Shown here piece after piece: positions 19,100 through 28,474 of a DNA stretch of 64,000 nucleotides. Under the pieces are notes generated by a model that was not told the origin of the DNA, searched no databases, and saw only the letters and a list, made by a program, of their open reading frames with translations. Source of the stretch: Mobiluncus curtisii subsp. curtisii ATCC 35241 (GTDB lineage: Bacteria; Actinomycetota; Actinomycetes; Actinomycetales; Actinomycetaceae). A program made the position numbers and the translations under genes. The DNA is taken from the NCBI RefSeq assembly GCF_000146285.1, contig NZ_GL385912.1, forward strand, positions 1,555,201 through 1,619,200. The letters run 5' to 3'. Each line of letters opens with the position of its first letter. Position 1 is the stretch's first letter.

Positions 19100-20878
19100 A
19101 TGACACAACCAATTGACCCGGGCTGGGAACCCTCGGAAGGAACCCCCAAAGAGTCTTCGGCGCCTATGCCCTCGCAGGGCTCGTCGGAGGGGATTCCAGC
19201 CAGTTCTGACCTCTCCAGCGTTACTGCGCAACCTCCGGTTTGGCGCAAAGTACACCCCTTGACGCCACTGACCCAGATGTGGGGGGTTCTGGTGGCGCTG
19301 GTGGCAATCATTTATTCGCAGCTCGACTTGATACGTGACATTTCTAAGGCGATGGCTGCGATACGGTCGACAGGAAAGGTCTTGCCGGTGCTGCTTTTTT
19401 CCCTGCTGGGAATCGTGGTGCTTCTGCTGTTGCTGGTTCTTTTTGCCTATCTGAGCTGGAGGTTTACCGCTTACGCGCTGACTGATGAAGCGGTTTTGTT
19501 TCGTCACGGCATCATTTTTAAAAAAGAACGTCACATGCGGTTGAACCGAATTCAAGCGGTAGACGTTATCGCCCCGTTGGTGCCGCGTCTGCTCGGTTTA
19601 GCAAAGCTGCATGTGGATTCTGCAGGAGCCAGCGGTTCCCAGATTGACATTATGTATCTGAAGGCTTCTCAGGCGCAGGAGCTACGGGCTGAAGTTTTAA
19701 CCAAAGCATCAGGTCAAAAAACTGTTGCCAACCGTGCTGTAGATACCACTAATTCTTTAACGAATAGTACAAAAATCATCGGGATAGGCGAAGCTGGATT
19801 AGTGGGAGACCTGCCCGCCGCCAGCGGGGAAGCGCCGGAGACAAAACTATACGAAATCCCCACCGAGATGCTGGTGGGATCAATCTTGCGTTCAGTTTCT
19901 ACCTGGTTCGCGGTGCTGCTGATTCCGCTGCTGTTGGTGCTGGGGCTGATTCCCGCGATAGCCATCTTCATGAGCGGTGATGCGGACAGTTTCTGGGCAG
20001 CGCTGTTAGTGGCACCCCAAGCCCTGCTCGGTGTGCTTGCCGGTATTTTTGCTACTATCACGGCGATAGGTCAAAAAGTCAACGAAGGGTGGAACTTTAC
20101 CGCGGCGGCTTCTGCCGATGGAATCCGTCTGCGCCACGGATTGACGACCCATGATTCCCAGACCATTCCTCCGGGGCGAGTCCACGCTGTAGTTTTAAAG
20201 CAGCCCTTCCTGTGGCGGAGTAAGGACTGGTGGCGGGTCGAGTTAACTATGGCTGGCTACCAGGGAACCTCTGAAGGAAACGGCGGTAATAAGAGCAAGA
20301 CCAGCTCTCACGTGATGCTGCCGGTAGGAACCCGCGCTCAGGCATTGCAAGCATTGTGGATGATGGAACACGACCTCGGTGCGGTCACCGACCTCAACGG
20401 CGCCGAAATTGGAACAGCCGGTACAAATCTCTTGAAAGTCATGATGTACGGATCCGGTCCGGCACCGGGAATCTTTACGGCTTCACCGAAAGCTCGCTGG
20501 TTTGATTGGATTACTTGGAATCGCAAAGCTGCGGTGCTGACCACGACGATGGTGATGATTCGCGACGGCAGGATTACCCGGCGCGTGTCTTTTGTACCGC
20601 ATTGCCGGATGCAATCCGTGGCCCTGCGGCAAGGACCGGCGCAACGGGCTTTAGGGATGGCAAATGTCAAACTGCACTTGGTGCCGGGCGTGGTGCCAAC
20701 CACGGTGTACCATCTGCCTACCAGCTCTGCGCAAAGTCTGTGGGAACTGCAAGTTTCGCATGCTGATATGGCGCGGGACAAAGAACCCCCCGCGGCTTGG
20801 CTGGAACGCGTCATCTCGAACACGCAGCCTTGTGCCGACTCTAACGAGGAACAGACAGATATTTTCAGAGAGGAATAA
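19100..20878 (+). CDS. Bacterial PH-domain (YdbT-like) membrane protein
   Basis: A 592-residue protein with bPH_2 modules and two clear pairs of transmembrane helices (about residues 55-120 and 265-325). The first PH module includes YALTDEAVLFRHGIIFKK and MRLNRIQAVDV; the second has ADGIRLRHGLTT and QTIPPGRVHAVVL; the third has VTRRVSFVPHCRMQSVAL-like sequence. This is the long partner of the YdbS-like protein just upstream. A cytoplasmic-face membrane role is likely, but no enzymatic function is visible. The N-terminal 45 residues are Pro/Ser-rich. Confidence 0.8.
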   Translation: MTQPIDPGWEPSEGTPKESSAPMPSQGSSEGIPASSDLSSVTAQPPVWRKVHPLTPLTQMWGVLVALVAIIYSQLDLIRDISKAMAAIRSTGKVLPVLLFSLLGIVVLLLLLVLFAYLSWRFTAYALTDEAVLFRHGIIFKKERHMRLNRIQAVDVIAPLVPRLLGLAKLHVDSAGASGSQIDIMYLKASQAQELRAEVLTKASGQKTVANRAVDTTNSLTNSTKIIGIGEAGLVGDLPAASGEAPETKLYEIPTEMLVGSILRSVSTWFAVLLIPLLLVLGLIPAIAIFMSGDADSFWAALLVAPQALLGVLAGIFATITAIGQKVNEGWNFTAAASADGIRLRHGLTTHDSQTIPPGRVHAVVLKQPFLWRSKDWWRVELTMAGYQGTSEGNGGNKSKTSSHVMLPVGTRAQALQALWMMEHDLGAVTDLNGAEIGTAGTNLLKVMMYGSGPAPGIFTASPKARWFDWITWNRKAAVLTTTMVMIRDGRITRRVSFVPHCRMQSVALRQGPAQRALGMANVKLHLVPGVVPTTVYHLPTSSAQSLWELQVSHADMARDKEPPAAWLERVISNTQPCADSNEEQTDIFREE

Positions 20879-20882
20879 GACC

Positions 20883-21719
20883 ATGGAATTACTGAAAACC
20901 CGAGAAGAATTGGCGATCTGGCGCAAAGGTATTCAGGGCAAACTTGGTCTGGTCATGACGATGGGAGCCCTGCACGAAGGGCATTTGGATTTAGTACGTG
21001 CCGCGAAAGCCCAGGCAGATACCGTGCTGGTGACGGTGTTCGTCAACCCCACGCAGTTCGCGCCCGGTGAGGACTACGACACTTACCCTCGTGACCTGGC
21101 AGGGGACGCCGCCAAGCTTCAAGAAGTCGGGGCAGACGCCCTGTTTGCGCCTACCCCTGAGGTCATGTATCCATCCGGTGAGGCACTGGTCCGCTTTGAT
21201 CCCGGACACGCCGCCACAATCCTAGAAGGCAAGACTCGCCCTACCCATTTTGCTGGAGTGCTGCTGGTGGTGGGCAAGATGTTCCACCTGACTCGTCCCG
21301 ATGTGGCGGCTTTTGGTAAGAAAGACGCCCAACAACTCGCCATTATCTCGCAGATGGTTACCGACCTGGACTTCCCTTTGACTATCTTGCCGGTGGAAAT
21401 CCGCCGGGAACCCGACGGTCTGGCCTTGAGCTCGCGCAACCGCTACTTGTCCCCGCAGGAACGCGACACTGCTCTAAACCTTTCCCAGGCTCTGCAGTGG
21501 GGGAGAGAAAACGCCTCTCGTCTTGGTGCGAGCGATTTGGCAGCTAAGGTGCGGGAACGTCTCACAGCGGTGCCCGGCATAGACGTGGATTATGTCGCCT
21601 TGGTGAACCCGACAGGGTTCGTGCCGATTACCGGCGAATTTCACGGTGCGGCAATCTTGGCACTGGCGGCGAAGGTTGGTTCTACTCGGCTGATTGACAA
21701 CATGGACGTGCAACTTTAG
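20883..21719 (+). CDS. panC: Pantothenate synthetase
   Basis: PanC joins pantoate and beta-alanine with ATP to form pantothenate, the coenzyme A precursor. The nucleotidyltransferase HxGH motif is MTMGALHEGHLDL (His31, His34). Other landmarks are FVNPTQFAPGEDYDTYPR, FGKKDAQQL and the KMSKS-like PDGLALSSRNRYLS. At 278 residues it has normal length. The start overlaps nothing and is preceded by AGAGAGGAA. It is four bases from the YdbT-like gene, so it is likely the last gene of the DUF2520-ydbS-ydbT-panC run. panB and panD are not nearby. Confidence 0.95.
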   Translation: MELLKTREELAIWRKGIQGKLGLVMTMGALHEGHLDLVRAAKAQADTVLVTVFVNPTQFAPGEDYDTYPRDLAGDAAKLQEVGADALFAPTPEVMYPSGEALVRFDPGHAATILEGKTRPTHFAGVLLVVGKMFHLTRPDVAAFGKKDAQQLAIISQMVTDLDFPLTILPVEIRREPDGLALSSRNRYLSPQERDTALNLSQALQWGRENASRLGASDLAAKVRERLTAVPGIDVDYVALVNPTGFVPITGEFHGAAILALAAKVGSTRLIDNMDVQL

Positions 21720-21847
21720 AGGCCACAAGGGTCCTGCCGCGCCTTTCTGGGGAAGTAAACGTCTATGGTGGTTGCGGGAGAAATCGCTCGAAGCGGACTC
21801 CTCGCGGGGTGCACGTGGACAGGGAACTCATCCTGTTTGATTAATTC

Positions 21848-21878
21848 CGGGTGCGCCTGCGTTTTCCAGTCGCACCCG
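21848..21878 (-). terminator. Possible weak terminator hairpin after the CsoR-like gene
   Basis: Arms CGGGTGCG (21848-21855) and CGCACCCG (21871-21878) sit just past the minus-strand stop. The sequence beyond is AT-rich without a proper T run, so termination is uncertain. Confidence 0.35.
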
Positions 21879-21879
21879 C

Positions 21880-22143
21880 TTACTCAATGTGCAAGAACAG
21901 CTGTTCCAGGTGTTTGATATTTTCTACTCGCTCCGGTTCACTGGCCTCGGCGGTACCCTGCAAACTGGAAACCATCAGGGCGAAAGAAGCCCTGTCTAAG
22001 CGGCGTGAGGACTCGTTCAGCTTGGAAATCAATACGCTCGCGTCTGCATCAGTGTCGAGGAGGCTGATAACCTCATCTAAGGACTGTTTAGCTTCGTTCA
22101 GCCGGGTGGAAACAGTCATTTTGTCAGCGGCGGAAAGTTGCAT
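21880..22143 (-). CDS. CsoR/RcnR-like small helical protein lacking metal ligands
   Basis: The 87-residue all-helical protein follows the DUF156/CsoR pattern: RLNEAKQSLDEVISLLDTDADASVL, then an ISKLNESSRRLDRASFALMV core helix, and a C-terminal EHIKHLEQLF-like helix. CsoR repressors bind copper through Cys-x-His-x3-Cys and release operator DNA. Here the first Cys position is Asp, and the HLxxC segment reads SSLQGTA, so no metal ligands remain. It contains no cysteine at all. If it is a regulator it must answer another signal or none. It is divergent from lysS. Confidence 0.6.
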   Translation of the reverse strand: MQLSAADKMTVSTRLNEAKQSLDEVISLLDTDADASVLISKLNESSRRLDRASFALMVSSLQGTAEASEPERVENIKHLEQLFLHIE

Positions 22144-22273
22144 CGCATCCCCTAAACATCTTGATTGACTTCTTGGGGCAATTTTACCCGGCGCAAACCC
22201 GCCGAGGAACCGGTTGAAAAGGGTAAAAACCCTTACTGAACAACGCGACCGGGGAATGGTCTAGACTAGAACG

Positions 22274-23839
22274 GTGGCTGAAAAAGAAAACAAAACTGAG
22301 AATGTAAACCCAGCGCCTGTGGCGAGCGACGAGGAAACGTATGCTGCCGAGGCTCCTGAACAGATCCGAATCCGCGCGGAGAAACGCGCCAAGATGCTGG
22401 CAGAAGGCAAAAATCCCTATCCGGTTCACGTGGATATAACCACCACCATTTCTGAAGTTCGTGAAAAATACTCGGATTTGCAGGCAGGGGAAGAAACCGC
22501 AGAATTTGTCGGCTTGGCAGGGCGGGTTCGTCTGATGCGCTCCAGTGGCAAGTTAGCTTTCGCCACCCTGCAAGAGGGCAATGGTTCCACCATTCAAATC
22601 ATGATTAGCGAACGGGAAGTCGGTCCGGAATCAATGTCCGCTTACAAAGCGGAGGTTGATTTGGGCGACCACCTGTTTGTCCACGGTCGGGTCATCAGCT
22701 CCAAACGTGGAGAGCTGTCCATTTTTGTGGATTCTTGGCAGCTGACCTGTAAAGCCTTGCGCCCCCTGCCGAAATCGTACATAAACGAGGCTGGTGAAGA
22801 AGTTTCCCTGAGTGAGGATATGCGGGTTCGCCGGCGTGACCTGGATATGATTATGCGTCCCGCTGCCCGCGACATGGTACGTAACCGGTCTCGCGTGGTA
22901 CAGACACTGCGTCGCTACCTGGATGAACACGACTACATCGAAGTCGAAACCCCGATGCTGCAAACCCTGCACGGCGGGGCTGCCGCCCGTCCTTTTGTGA
23001 CCCATATGAACGCCTACGATACGGAGCTCTATCTGCGTATCGCCCCGGAACTGTTCCTCAAGCGTTGCCTGATTGGCGGAATAGACAAGGTCTTTGAAAT
23101 CAACCGGAACTTCCGCAACGAAGGTGCGGATTCTTCGCACTCTCCTGAATTTACGATGCTGGAAGTGTATTGCGCTTACGGAGACTACCACCAGATTGCT
23201 CGCCTGACTCAGGAAATGATTCAGCGCTGCGCACGGGACGTGTTCGGCACCGAAGTCGTAACTTTGAGCGATGGAACCGAATTCGATTTATCCGGGGAAT
23301 GGAAGTGGATTGACCTCTATGGTTCCCTGTCTGAAGCGCTGGGGCAGGAAGTCACGGTGCGGACTCCGAAAGATGCCTTGGTCGCTTTGGCGGAACGGCT
23401 CGGCATTGAGCTGGAACCCTACTATCTCTCCGGGAAAATCGTCGAAGTTCTGTGGGAAGAACTGGTTGGCGATAAATTGTGGGAACCGACTTTTGTGTGC
23501 GATTTCCCCGAAGACACTTCGCCCTTGGTAAAGACACACCCCGATAAGCCCGGTCAGGTACAAAAGTGGGATTTGATTATACGTGGCTTTGAAGTTGCCA
23601 CTGGATATTCCGAGTTGAATGACCCGGTGGTACAGCGAGCGCGCTTTGAACAGCAGGCTTTGGATGCTGCCAATGGAGATCCGGAGGCCATGGAAGTGGA
23701 TGAAGACTTCCTCATCTCTATGGAACAGGGGATGCCTCCCGCAGGTGGTATGGGAATGGGTCTCGATCGTCTGCTGATGACCTTGACCGGGTCGGGAATC
23801 CGCGAAACTATTACATTCCCGCTGGTTAAGCGGGTTTAA
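22274..23839 (+). CDS. lysS: Lysyl-tRNA synthetase (class II)
   Basis: Charges tRNA-Lys. The 521-residue protein has an N-terminal OB-fold anticodon-binding domain (about 75-180), class II motif 2 (FRNEGADSSHSPEFTMLE) and motif 3 (GMGLDRLLMTLTG) with its ATP-binding arginine. The length matches bacterial LysS. Translation appears to start at GTG 22274. It overlaps nothing but the gluQ gene begins one base after its stop, so the two are a tight operon. Confidence 0.95.
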   Translation: MAEKENKTENVNPAPVASDEETYAAEAPEQIRIRAEKRAKMLAEGKNPYPVHVDITTTISEVREKYSDLQAGEETAEFVGLAGRVRLMRSSGKLAFATLQEGNGSTIQIMISEREVGPESMSAYKAEVDLGDHLFVHGRVISSKRGELSIFVDSWQLTCKALRPLPKSYINEAGEEVSLSEDMRVRRRDLDMIMRPAARDMVRNRSRVVQTLRRYLDEHDYIEVETPMLQTLHGGAAARPFVTHMNAYDTELYLRIAPELFLKRCLIGGIDKVFEINRNFRNEGADSSHSPEFTMLEVYCAYGDYHQIARLTQEMIQRCARDVFGTEVVTLSDGTEFDLSGEWKWIDLYGSLSEALGQEVTVRTPKDALVALAERLGIELEPYYLSGKIVEVLWEELVGDKLWEPTFVCDFPEDTSPLVKTHPDKPGQVQKWDLIIRGFEVATGYSELNDPVVQRARFEQQALDAANGDPEAMEVDEDFLISMEQGMPPAGGMGMGLDRLLMTLTGSGIRETITFPLVKRV

Positions 23840-23840
23840 T

Positions 23841-24791
23841 GTGAGTCGCGGTGGCTTCGGTCGGTTTGCTCCTAGCCCTTCAGGAGTCATGCATTTCGGG
23901 AATCTGCGCACCGCGGTAGCAGCGTATCTGTTCGCTAAATCCAGTGGGCGCGAATTCCTGGTGCGAATAGAGGACATTGACACCGGACGCTCCCGTCCCA
24001 GTTTTGCTGCACAATCCTTGGCAGATTTGGCGGCATTGGGCATAGTGAGCGACAGGAGGGTTGTCTACCAATCACAGCGCCACCAGTTGTACCAAGCCGC
24101 CTTGGAACAACTGGTACAAAAAGGTCTGGTTTATGAATGCTACTGTTCGCGGGCAGACATCGCGGCAGCTGCCAGTGCGCCGCACGGGAAACCAGGAATT
24201 TATCCGGGAATCTGCCGGGACCTGAGTGATTCTGAGCGGGAGGCTAAACGGACCGCACTGGCAGCGCAAGGTCGCCAACCGGCATTGCGTTTGCGGGCGC
24301 CACAAGGAGTGGAATATACGGTAAAAGATTCTCTGTTGGGGCCACTGACTGGTCTGCTTCACGATTTCGTATTGCGACGCACCGATGGGGATTGGGCTTA
24401 TCAGCTGGTCGTGGTGGTGGACGACATCAATCAGGGTGTGGATCAAATCGTGCGAGGGGCTGACTTGGCCTCCAGCGCTCCGGTGCAGGCCTGGCTGACC
24501 GAAATTTTGGGTGGCTATACTGCCGCCTATGCTCATGTGCCACTGGTCATGAATGCGCAAGGGCAGCGTTTGGCAAAGCGAGATAAATCCGTGACCCGCC
24601 CGGAACTGAACGCGCTGGGGTGGTCTGATCAAAAGATTCTCTTGAAGGTTTTAGAAACATTGGGCTGGTCGGCAGCGAAAACTGACGCAACCGCACTGCT
24701 GACCCTTCCTACAGAGGAAATCCTGAACCACGCTCTCACGAATTGGAGACCGGAAAATCTACCCGCGGAACCGGTCATTTTTCACCCCTAA
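23841..24791 (+). CDS. gluQ: Glutamyl-Q tRNA(Asp) synthetase
   Basis: GluQ-RS is a truncated glutamyl-tRNA synthetase that attaches glutamate to queuosine at the wobble position of tRNA-Asp. The catalytic core is present: RFAPSPSGVMHFGNLRTA (HIGH-like), the zinc-site YECYCSRADI with YPGICR, and a KMSKS-like LAKRDKS. The C-terminal anticodon-binding domain of GluRS is missing, giving 316 residues. The start is GTG 23841, one base after the lysS stop. A GAACRNNNGGTACAAAA repeat is at 24105-24121. Confidence 0.9.
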   Translation: MSRGGFGRFAPSPSGVMHFGNLRTAVAAYLFAKSSGREFLVRIEDIDTGRSRPSFAAQSLADLAALGIVSDRRVVYQSQRHQLYQAALEQLVQKGLVYECYCSRADIAAAASAPHGKPGIYPGICRDLSDSEREAKRTALAAQGRQPALRLRAPQGVEYTVKDSLLGPLTGLLHDFVLRRTDGDWAYQLVVVVDDINQGVDQIVRGADLASSAPVQAWLTEILGGYTAAYAHVPLVMNAQGQRLAKRDKSVTRPELNALGWSDQKILLKVLETLGWSAAKTDATALLTLPTEEILNHALTNWRPENLPAEPVIFHP

Positions 24792-24863
24792 GCGGCGGCA
24801 GCAACAGCGCTCGATTCGGGACTGGGTCAGCGCTCAAGAGGGCGAGGGGAGTAAACCAGGAGA

Positions 24864-25436
24864 TTAGATAAAAATAATCTGTGCGTCTTCCGATTTCTTA
24901 ATAAAATCAGGGGCGGTGATAATCCCAGAAACCCCCTTGAACATCATGTTCTGGCGCAGCTCCATGAGATCAACGGTCATTTTGCATCCCCACAGATGAC
25001 CGCCCATTTCGACAATCTGTTCTAACAAGTCGCGCACGGGAGGGATACCGTTCTTTTCAAGCATTTTGTTCATGTACCAGGTGGCGAGATGCGTGGCACC
25101 CGGCAGATTTCCAAAGCTCGGGGGCAGGTAGCGTTTCCCCCAACCGGGACGAAATTTTTCCAAAAGGGGAAGGTGCAGAGCTGTATTTCCTTGCATAGTG
25201 AATTTTAGGGAGTCCATGGTGCGTTTCGTGATAATGTCCAAACCCCAGAAAGTAAAGAAAATATTGACGTCCACTTTTTCGGTAAGCGCTGCGATGGACA
25301 TAATTAGCGCCGGGTAAGCCATGTCGAGGTTTCCTTTGGAACAGATAAATGCCATCTTGCGTTTTTCCATGTGCAACAATGGCTCAGATACGCGCCAGAA
25401 ATCCTGGTCAAAAAAATCAGGTGCAGATTTTTCCAT
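24864..25436 (-). CDS. DsrE2-like (DsrE/F/H superfamily) sulfur-carrier protein, copy 1
   Basis: The 190-residue protein matches the DsrE_2 (DrsE_2, PF13686) group of persulfide-handling DsrE-type proteins: KMAFICSKGNLDMAYPALI, FFTFWGLDII, and the conserved cysteine in HLWGCKMTVDLM (Cys151). A further cysteine, Cys32, lies in the first strand. Proteins of this group transfer sulfane sulfur in oxidative sulfur metabolism. The gene is 21 bases downstream of the SQR-DsrC fusion gene on the same strand. It shares long identical stretches with copy 2 at 28475-29125, indicating a duplication of the pair. Confidence 0.82.
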   Translation of the reverse strand: MEKSAPDFFDQDFWRVSEPLLHMEKRKMAFICSKGNLDMAYPALIMSIAALTEKVDVNIFFTFWGLDIITKRTMDSLKFTMQGNTALHLPLLEKFRPGWGKRYLPPSFGNLPGATHLATWYMNKMLEKNGIPPVRDLLEQIVEMGGHLWGCKMTVDLMELRQNMMFKGVSGIITAPDFIKKSEDAQIIFI

Positions 25437-25457
25437 AGATCAATATCCTTCCGGTAC

Positions 25458-27146
25458 TTAGATACAGCCTAGGGGCTTCGGAATACCAGCTACGTAGCAG
25501 ATGAGTTTATTTGGCTTGGATGGGAACAGCTCGAACAGTTCTGCAATTGGGAAGTGTCCCGTCATTTCCATACGCTGCAGAGAGGGACTGACGTGGTATT
25601 TGACAAAACTCTGTCGGGCAAATTCGATGACTTCCCAATGTCGGGGGGTCATTTCCAAGTTAATCGCTCGCGCCAAATCAGTCCCGACCGCGCGGGTCCA
25701 TTGACATGGATTCGTCATAAAGCCCTCCGCGTCCACGTCAATACTTCTCCCTCCGGCTTCGTGGAGGACGGGTATTTTCAGAACTTTTGTGGAAAATGCC
25801 GCGGCAAGACAGGCGTTAGGGCGACGTTTCCAGGTGGGGGCGATTAAACTGTCGGCGTCTGGGGTCGTGTCTGGAGCAGACAGCGGAGTAGTGCCGTCGG
25901 GGCGTAAGCCCCAGCGCCTAAATTCCTTACCAAAAAGCTGTATATGAGAGAATCTGTCAAAAACACGCAGACCTGCCATGAACGCGCTATAGAACACGAA
26001 CAGGAGCCGTTTTGCGAGGTGGTTTCTCCGTGTCTGTTTCAGCAACGACAGGGGGCCCAGGCGAGGAAAAAACCAGTTTCCAGTTACTGCCGGTACGGTG
26101 TAGGAACGATCAATTACGGTAGCCTGATTGTAACCGGTGTCGATAATGCACATCGCGTGACCATCGTAACGGCGCATCATTGACCTACCAGCCATGTAGT
26201 CAAGTAAATTAGAAACTAATACCCTAGATTGATATACGCACGCAGATCCAGATTTGGAAGTTGGCAAATCGGCAGTGTCACCAATGACAAAAATATCGGG
26301 GTATTCACGATGCTGCAGGGTTTCCAAATCTGGATGCACAAATCCCATTTCATCGCCCAGCTCGGAATCCACGATGAATTGCTGACCTCGCATGGGAGGA
26401 ACGGTCACCAGCATGTCGTAATCAATAGCCTTGCCGTCGTAGGCATACATCCGTTTTTCCGTTGCATCAATGTGGCGGACTACGAAGTCAGGCTGCACCT
26501 CGATGTCGCGCAGGCGCAACAGGTTAGAAAGATTCCGAGCAGCGATAGATTGCTCGAAAACCTGGGATTGCGGGGTAACTATCGTAATTTCGATGTCATC
26601 TCGGACCCGGTGGGTAAAGAAATAGTGATCGGCTTTCAGGGCGAACTCAATTGGGGCGACCGGGCAACGGATGGGGAATTCGGAGATATGCACGACGAGG
26701 TGACCGTGGGTAAAGGTCTGCAGCGCCCGGCGTAAGCGTCGCGCCCAAGCCAGGGTATAGAAAGAATAGATCCCTGTGTTCAGGAGGGTTCCCTTCGCCA
26801 TTCCCTCGACCAACTCAGGACGACACTCGCATCCTGTTGCCAAGACCAGGTAATCATAGGAAATTTGTTTGGCCTGGGTGATGACCATTTTTGCGACCGG
26901 ATCCACCGCGGTTACTTTATCCTGCAGGAAACGGATTCCAGGATGGAGGGTCTGCCGGCGCCGCCGCCACAGCAGAGGATTCGGAATTTTCCCAAAAGGT
27001 AATGCGACAAAACCCGGTTGATAATAATGCCGAGTGGAATAGTCGATGACGGTGATTTGGAACTCTTTACAATCTAACCGGCGCGCCAGCGAATTTGCGG
27101 TGACGGTGCCACTGGTACCTCCACCAATAATCACCACGTTTTTCAT
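25458..27146 (-). CDS. SQR-like flavoprotein fused to a DsrC/TusE domain, copy 1 (two-cysteine tail)
   Basis: Residues 1-420 form a sulfide:quinone oxidoreductase-like FAD protein: IIGGGTSG (6-13), HYYQPGFVALPFG, and three cysteines shared with copy 2: Cys106 (ATGC), Cys161 (IRCPVAPIEF, the SQR persulfide cysteine by position) and Cys333. A hydrophobic stretch at about 380-395 could touch the membrane. A 35-residue linker leads to a DsrC/TusE domain (456-562) with GFMTNPCQW, HWEVIEFAR and the tail GIPKPLGCI. The domain has both DsrC cysteines, CysB Cys550 and CysA Cys561, 11 apart as in DsrC. ATG 27146 is chosen because GAGG stands six bases upstream. The pair with the DsrE2 gene downstream suggests sulfide oxidised to a persulfide and passed on. 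Confidence 0.8.
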   Translation of the reverse strand: MKNVVIIGGGTSGTVTANSLARRLDCKEFQITVIDYSTRHYYQPGFVALPFGKIPNPLLWRRRRQTLHPGIRFLQDKVTAVDPVAKMVITQAKQISYDYLVLATGCECRPELVEGMAKGTLLNTGIYSFYTLAWARRLRRALQTFTHGHLVVHISEFPIRCPVAPIEFALKADHYFFTHRVRDDIEITIVTPQSQVFEQSIAARNLSNLLRLRDIEVQPDFVVRHIDATEKRMYAYDGKAIDYDMLVTVPPMRGQQFIVDSELGDEMGFVHPDLETLQHREYPDIFVIGDTADLPTSKSGSACVYQSRVLVSNLLDYMAGRSMMRRYDGHAMCIIDTGYNQATVIDRSYTVPAVTGNWFFPRLGPLSLLKQTRRNHLAKRLLFVFYSAFMAGLRVFDRFSHIQLFGKEFRRWGLRPDGTTPLSAPDTTPDADSLIAPTWKRRPNACLAAAFSTKVLKIPVLHEAGGRSIDVDAEGFMTNPCQWTRAVGTDLARAINLEMTPRHWEVIEFARQSFVKYHVSPSLQRMEMTGHFPIAELFELFPSKPNKLICYVAGIPKPLGCI

Positions 27147-27250
27147 TCCAAGCCTCATTGCTTCGTGATTTCGCCATCGAATCCGTTCAGAATTCTAACG
27201 AAAATAATAGCGTGGCGGGAACTGTTGAGAGACCGACCCCTCGGTTTAAT

Positions 27251-28402
27251 TTATTTTTTGAACCGTCTGACCAGCTTCTTCAGTCTCCACGAGAGACCAG
27301 ATGCAGCGGGAGACCAATCCGAGTTCCACTTACCTTGCTGCGAGGCAGCAAAATTATCCGCGGGATAGGCGGGCAGGGCTGCCGAAACCAGAGTCTTGCG
27401 AATATCCACTTCTCCGCTAATGGCTTCGTCCACGGCGCGCAGCAGAGGCAGTTCGTCCAAAAGCTGCGGGCAGCGCTGCTCGATGAGTGTCATTGCCAAG
27501 GGGGTGGAGTGTACCCCCTCGACCGTGTGCCCTGCCGCTTTCATTTCGGTTTCGGCTTCGTCCGGGTGCTCACCGCGCCCGAGACGCATCCCGAAAAACT
27601 TATTGCGGCCCGAAATACCGGTAACTTCCAGGTCGCCTACTCCCGCCAGACCAATGGCAGATTCCGGGCGACCGCCCAAAGCTTCGCAAACCAGAGACAT
27701 CTCGCGAATTGCCTGGGCAAACACGGCGGCGCGCAAGTTAGATTGTGGAGATCCGGTTGATTCCTGAATGCCCTCGGTCACTCCCAGGGCGATGGCGTAG
27801 CTGTTTTTCAAAGGAGCCAAGACCTCCACCCCGGTAGTATCTTCAGCTGGAAAAGCGCGGTAATAATCAGTGCGTACTGTCCGGGCATAGTGAATTGCAG
27901 CTCCGAAATCCTGGCAGGCGTACACCGTCGCGGTGGGTTCACTCAACGCGCATTGGCGGGCGATGACGGGACCTCCGATGGACACCAGAGTCGGTAGTTC
28001 GGCGCCATTTGCCACCGCAATCTGTTCCATTGCTTCTGCCAGCAAATGAACTTGACCCGCTTCATCCTTGACAAAGCCCTTCGTCAGTACCCAGACTGCC
28101 CGCACACGGTCGAAGTATGGCGCCAGACGTCTGGTGATATCGGGTAGACCTACTGCGGCAACACATATCGCCAGCACTTCCGCGCCTCTCACTGCCGCAT
28201 CAAGGTGTTTGGCGCGGTAGGTCTTAACCTGGGGTGCCAAGGGCACGTGAATCGCGGGGTGGGGTTGACCCTGAGCATAGGCATCCAAAACGACATCGTC
28301 GTATTCGGTTCCCCACATGGCTACGTCCCAACCCGTGTCAACAAGTGGTCGGCAGAGCGCCGTACCCATCGCTGACGCTCCGATTACACATATCTTTGGC
28401 AT
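27251..28402 (-). CDS. gpsA: NAD(P)H-dependent glycerol-3-phosphate dehydrogenase-like protein
   Basis: GpsA reduces dihydroxyacetone phosphate to sn-glycerol-3-phosphate for phospholipids. The N-terminal nucleotide fold is CVIGASAMGTALC, where the usual GxGxxG second glycine is Ser. Family landmarks SIGGPVIARQ (usually SGPSFA), the catalytic-lysine region VLAPLKNSYAIALGV and the phosphate-binding SGRNKFFG follow. The 383 residues include a basic C-terminal extension absent from most GpsA proteins. The gene lies between the two SQR-DsrC/DsrE2 pairs, on the same strand with gaps of 72 and 104 bases. It is probably co-transcribed, though a functional link is not obvious. Confidence 0.8.
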   Translation of the reverse strand: MPKICVIGASAMGTALCRPLVDTGWDVAMWGTEYDDVVLDAYAQGQPHPAIHVPLAPQVKTYRAKHLDAAVRGAEVLAICVAAVGLPDITRRLAPYFDRVRAVWVLTKGFVKDEAGQVHLLAEAMEQIAVANGAELPTLVSIGGPVIARQCALSEPTATVYACQDFGAAIHYARTVRTDYYRAFPAEDTTGVEVLAPLKNSYAIALGVTEGIQESTGSPQSNLRAAVFAQAIREMSLVCEALGGRPESAIGLAGVGDLEVTGISGRNKFFGMRLGRGEHPDEAETEMKAAGHTVEGVHSTPLAMTLIEQRCPQLLDELPLLRAVDEAISGEVDIRKTLVSAALPAYPADNFAASQQGKWNSDWSPAASGLSWRLKKLVRRFKK

Positions 28403-28474
28403 TGCCCACCTCTCAAAACAAACGGCACCAAGCCACTTTACCGCACTGGTGACGGGGCGACCTACCCGGAAAAC

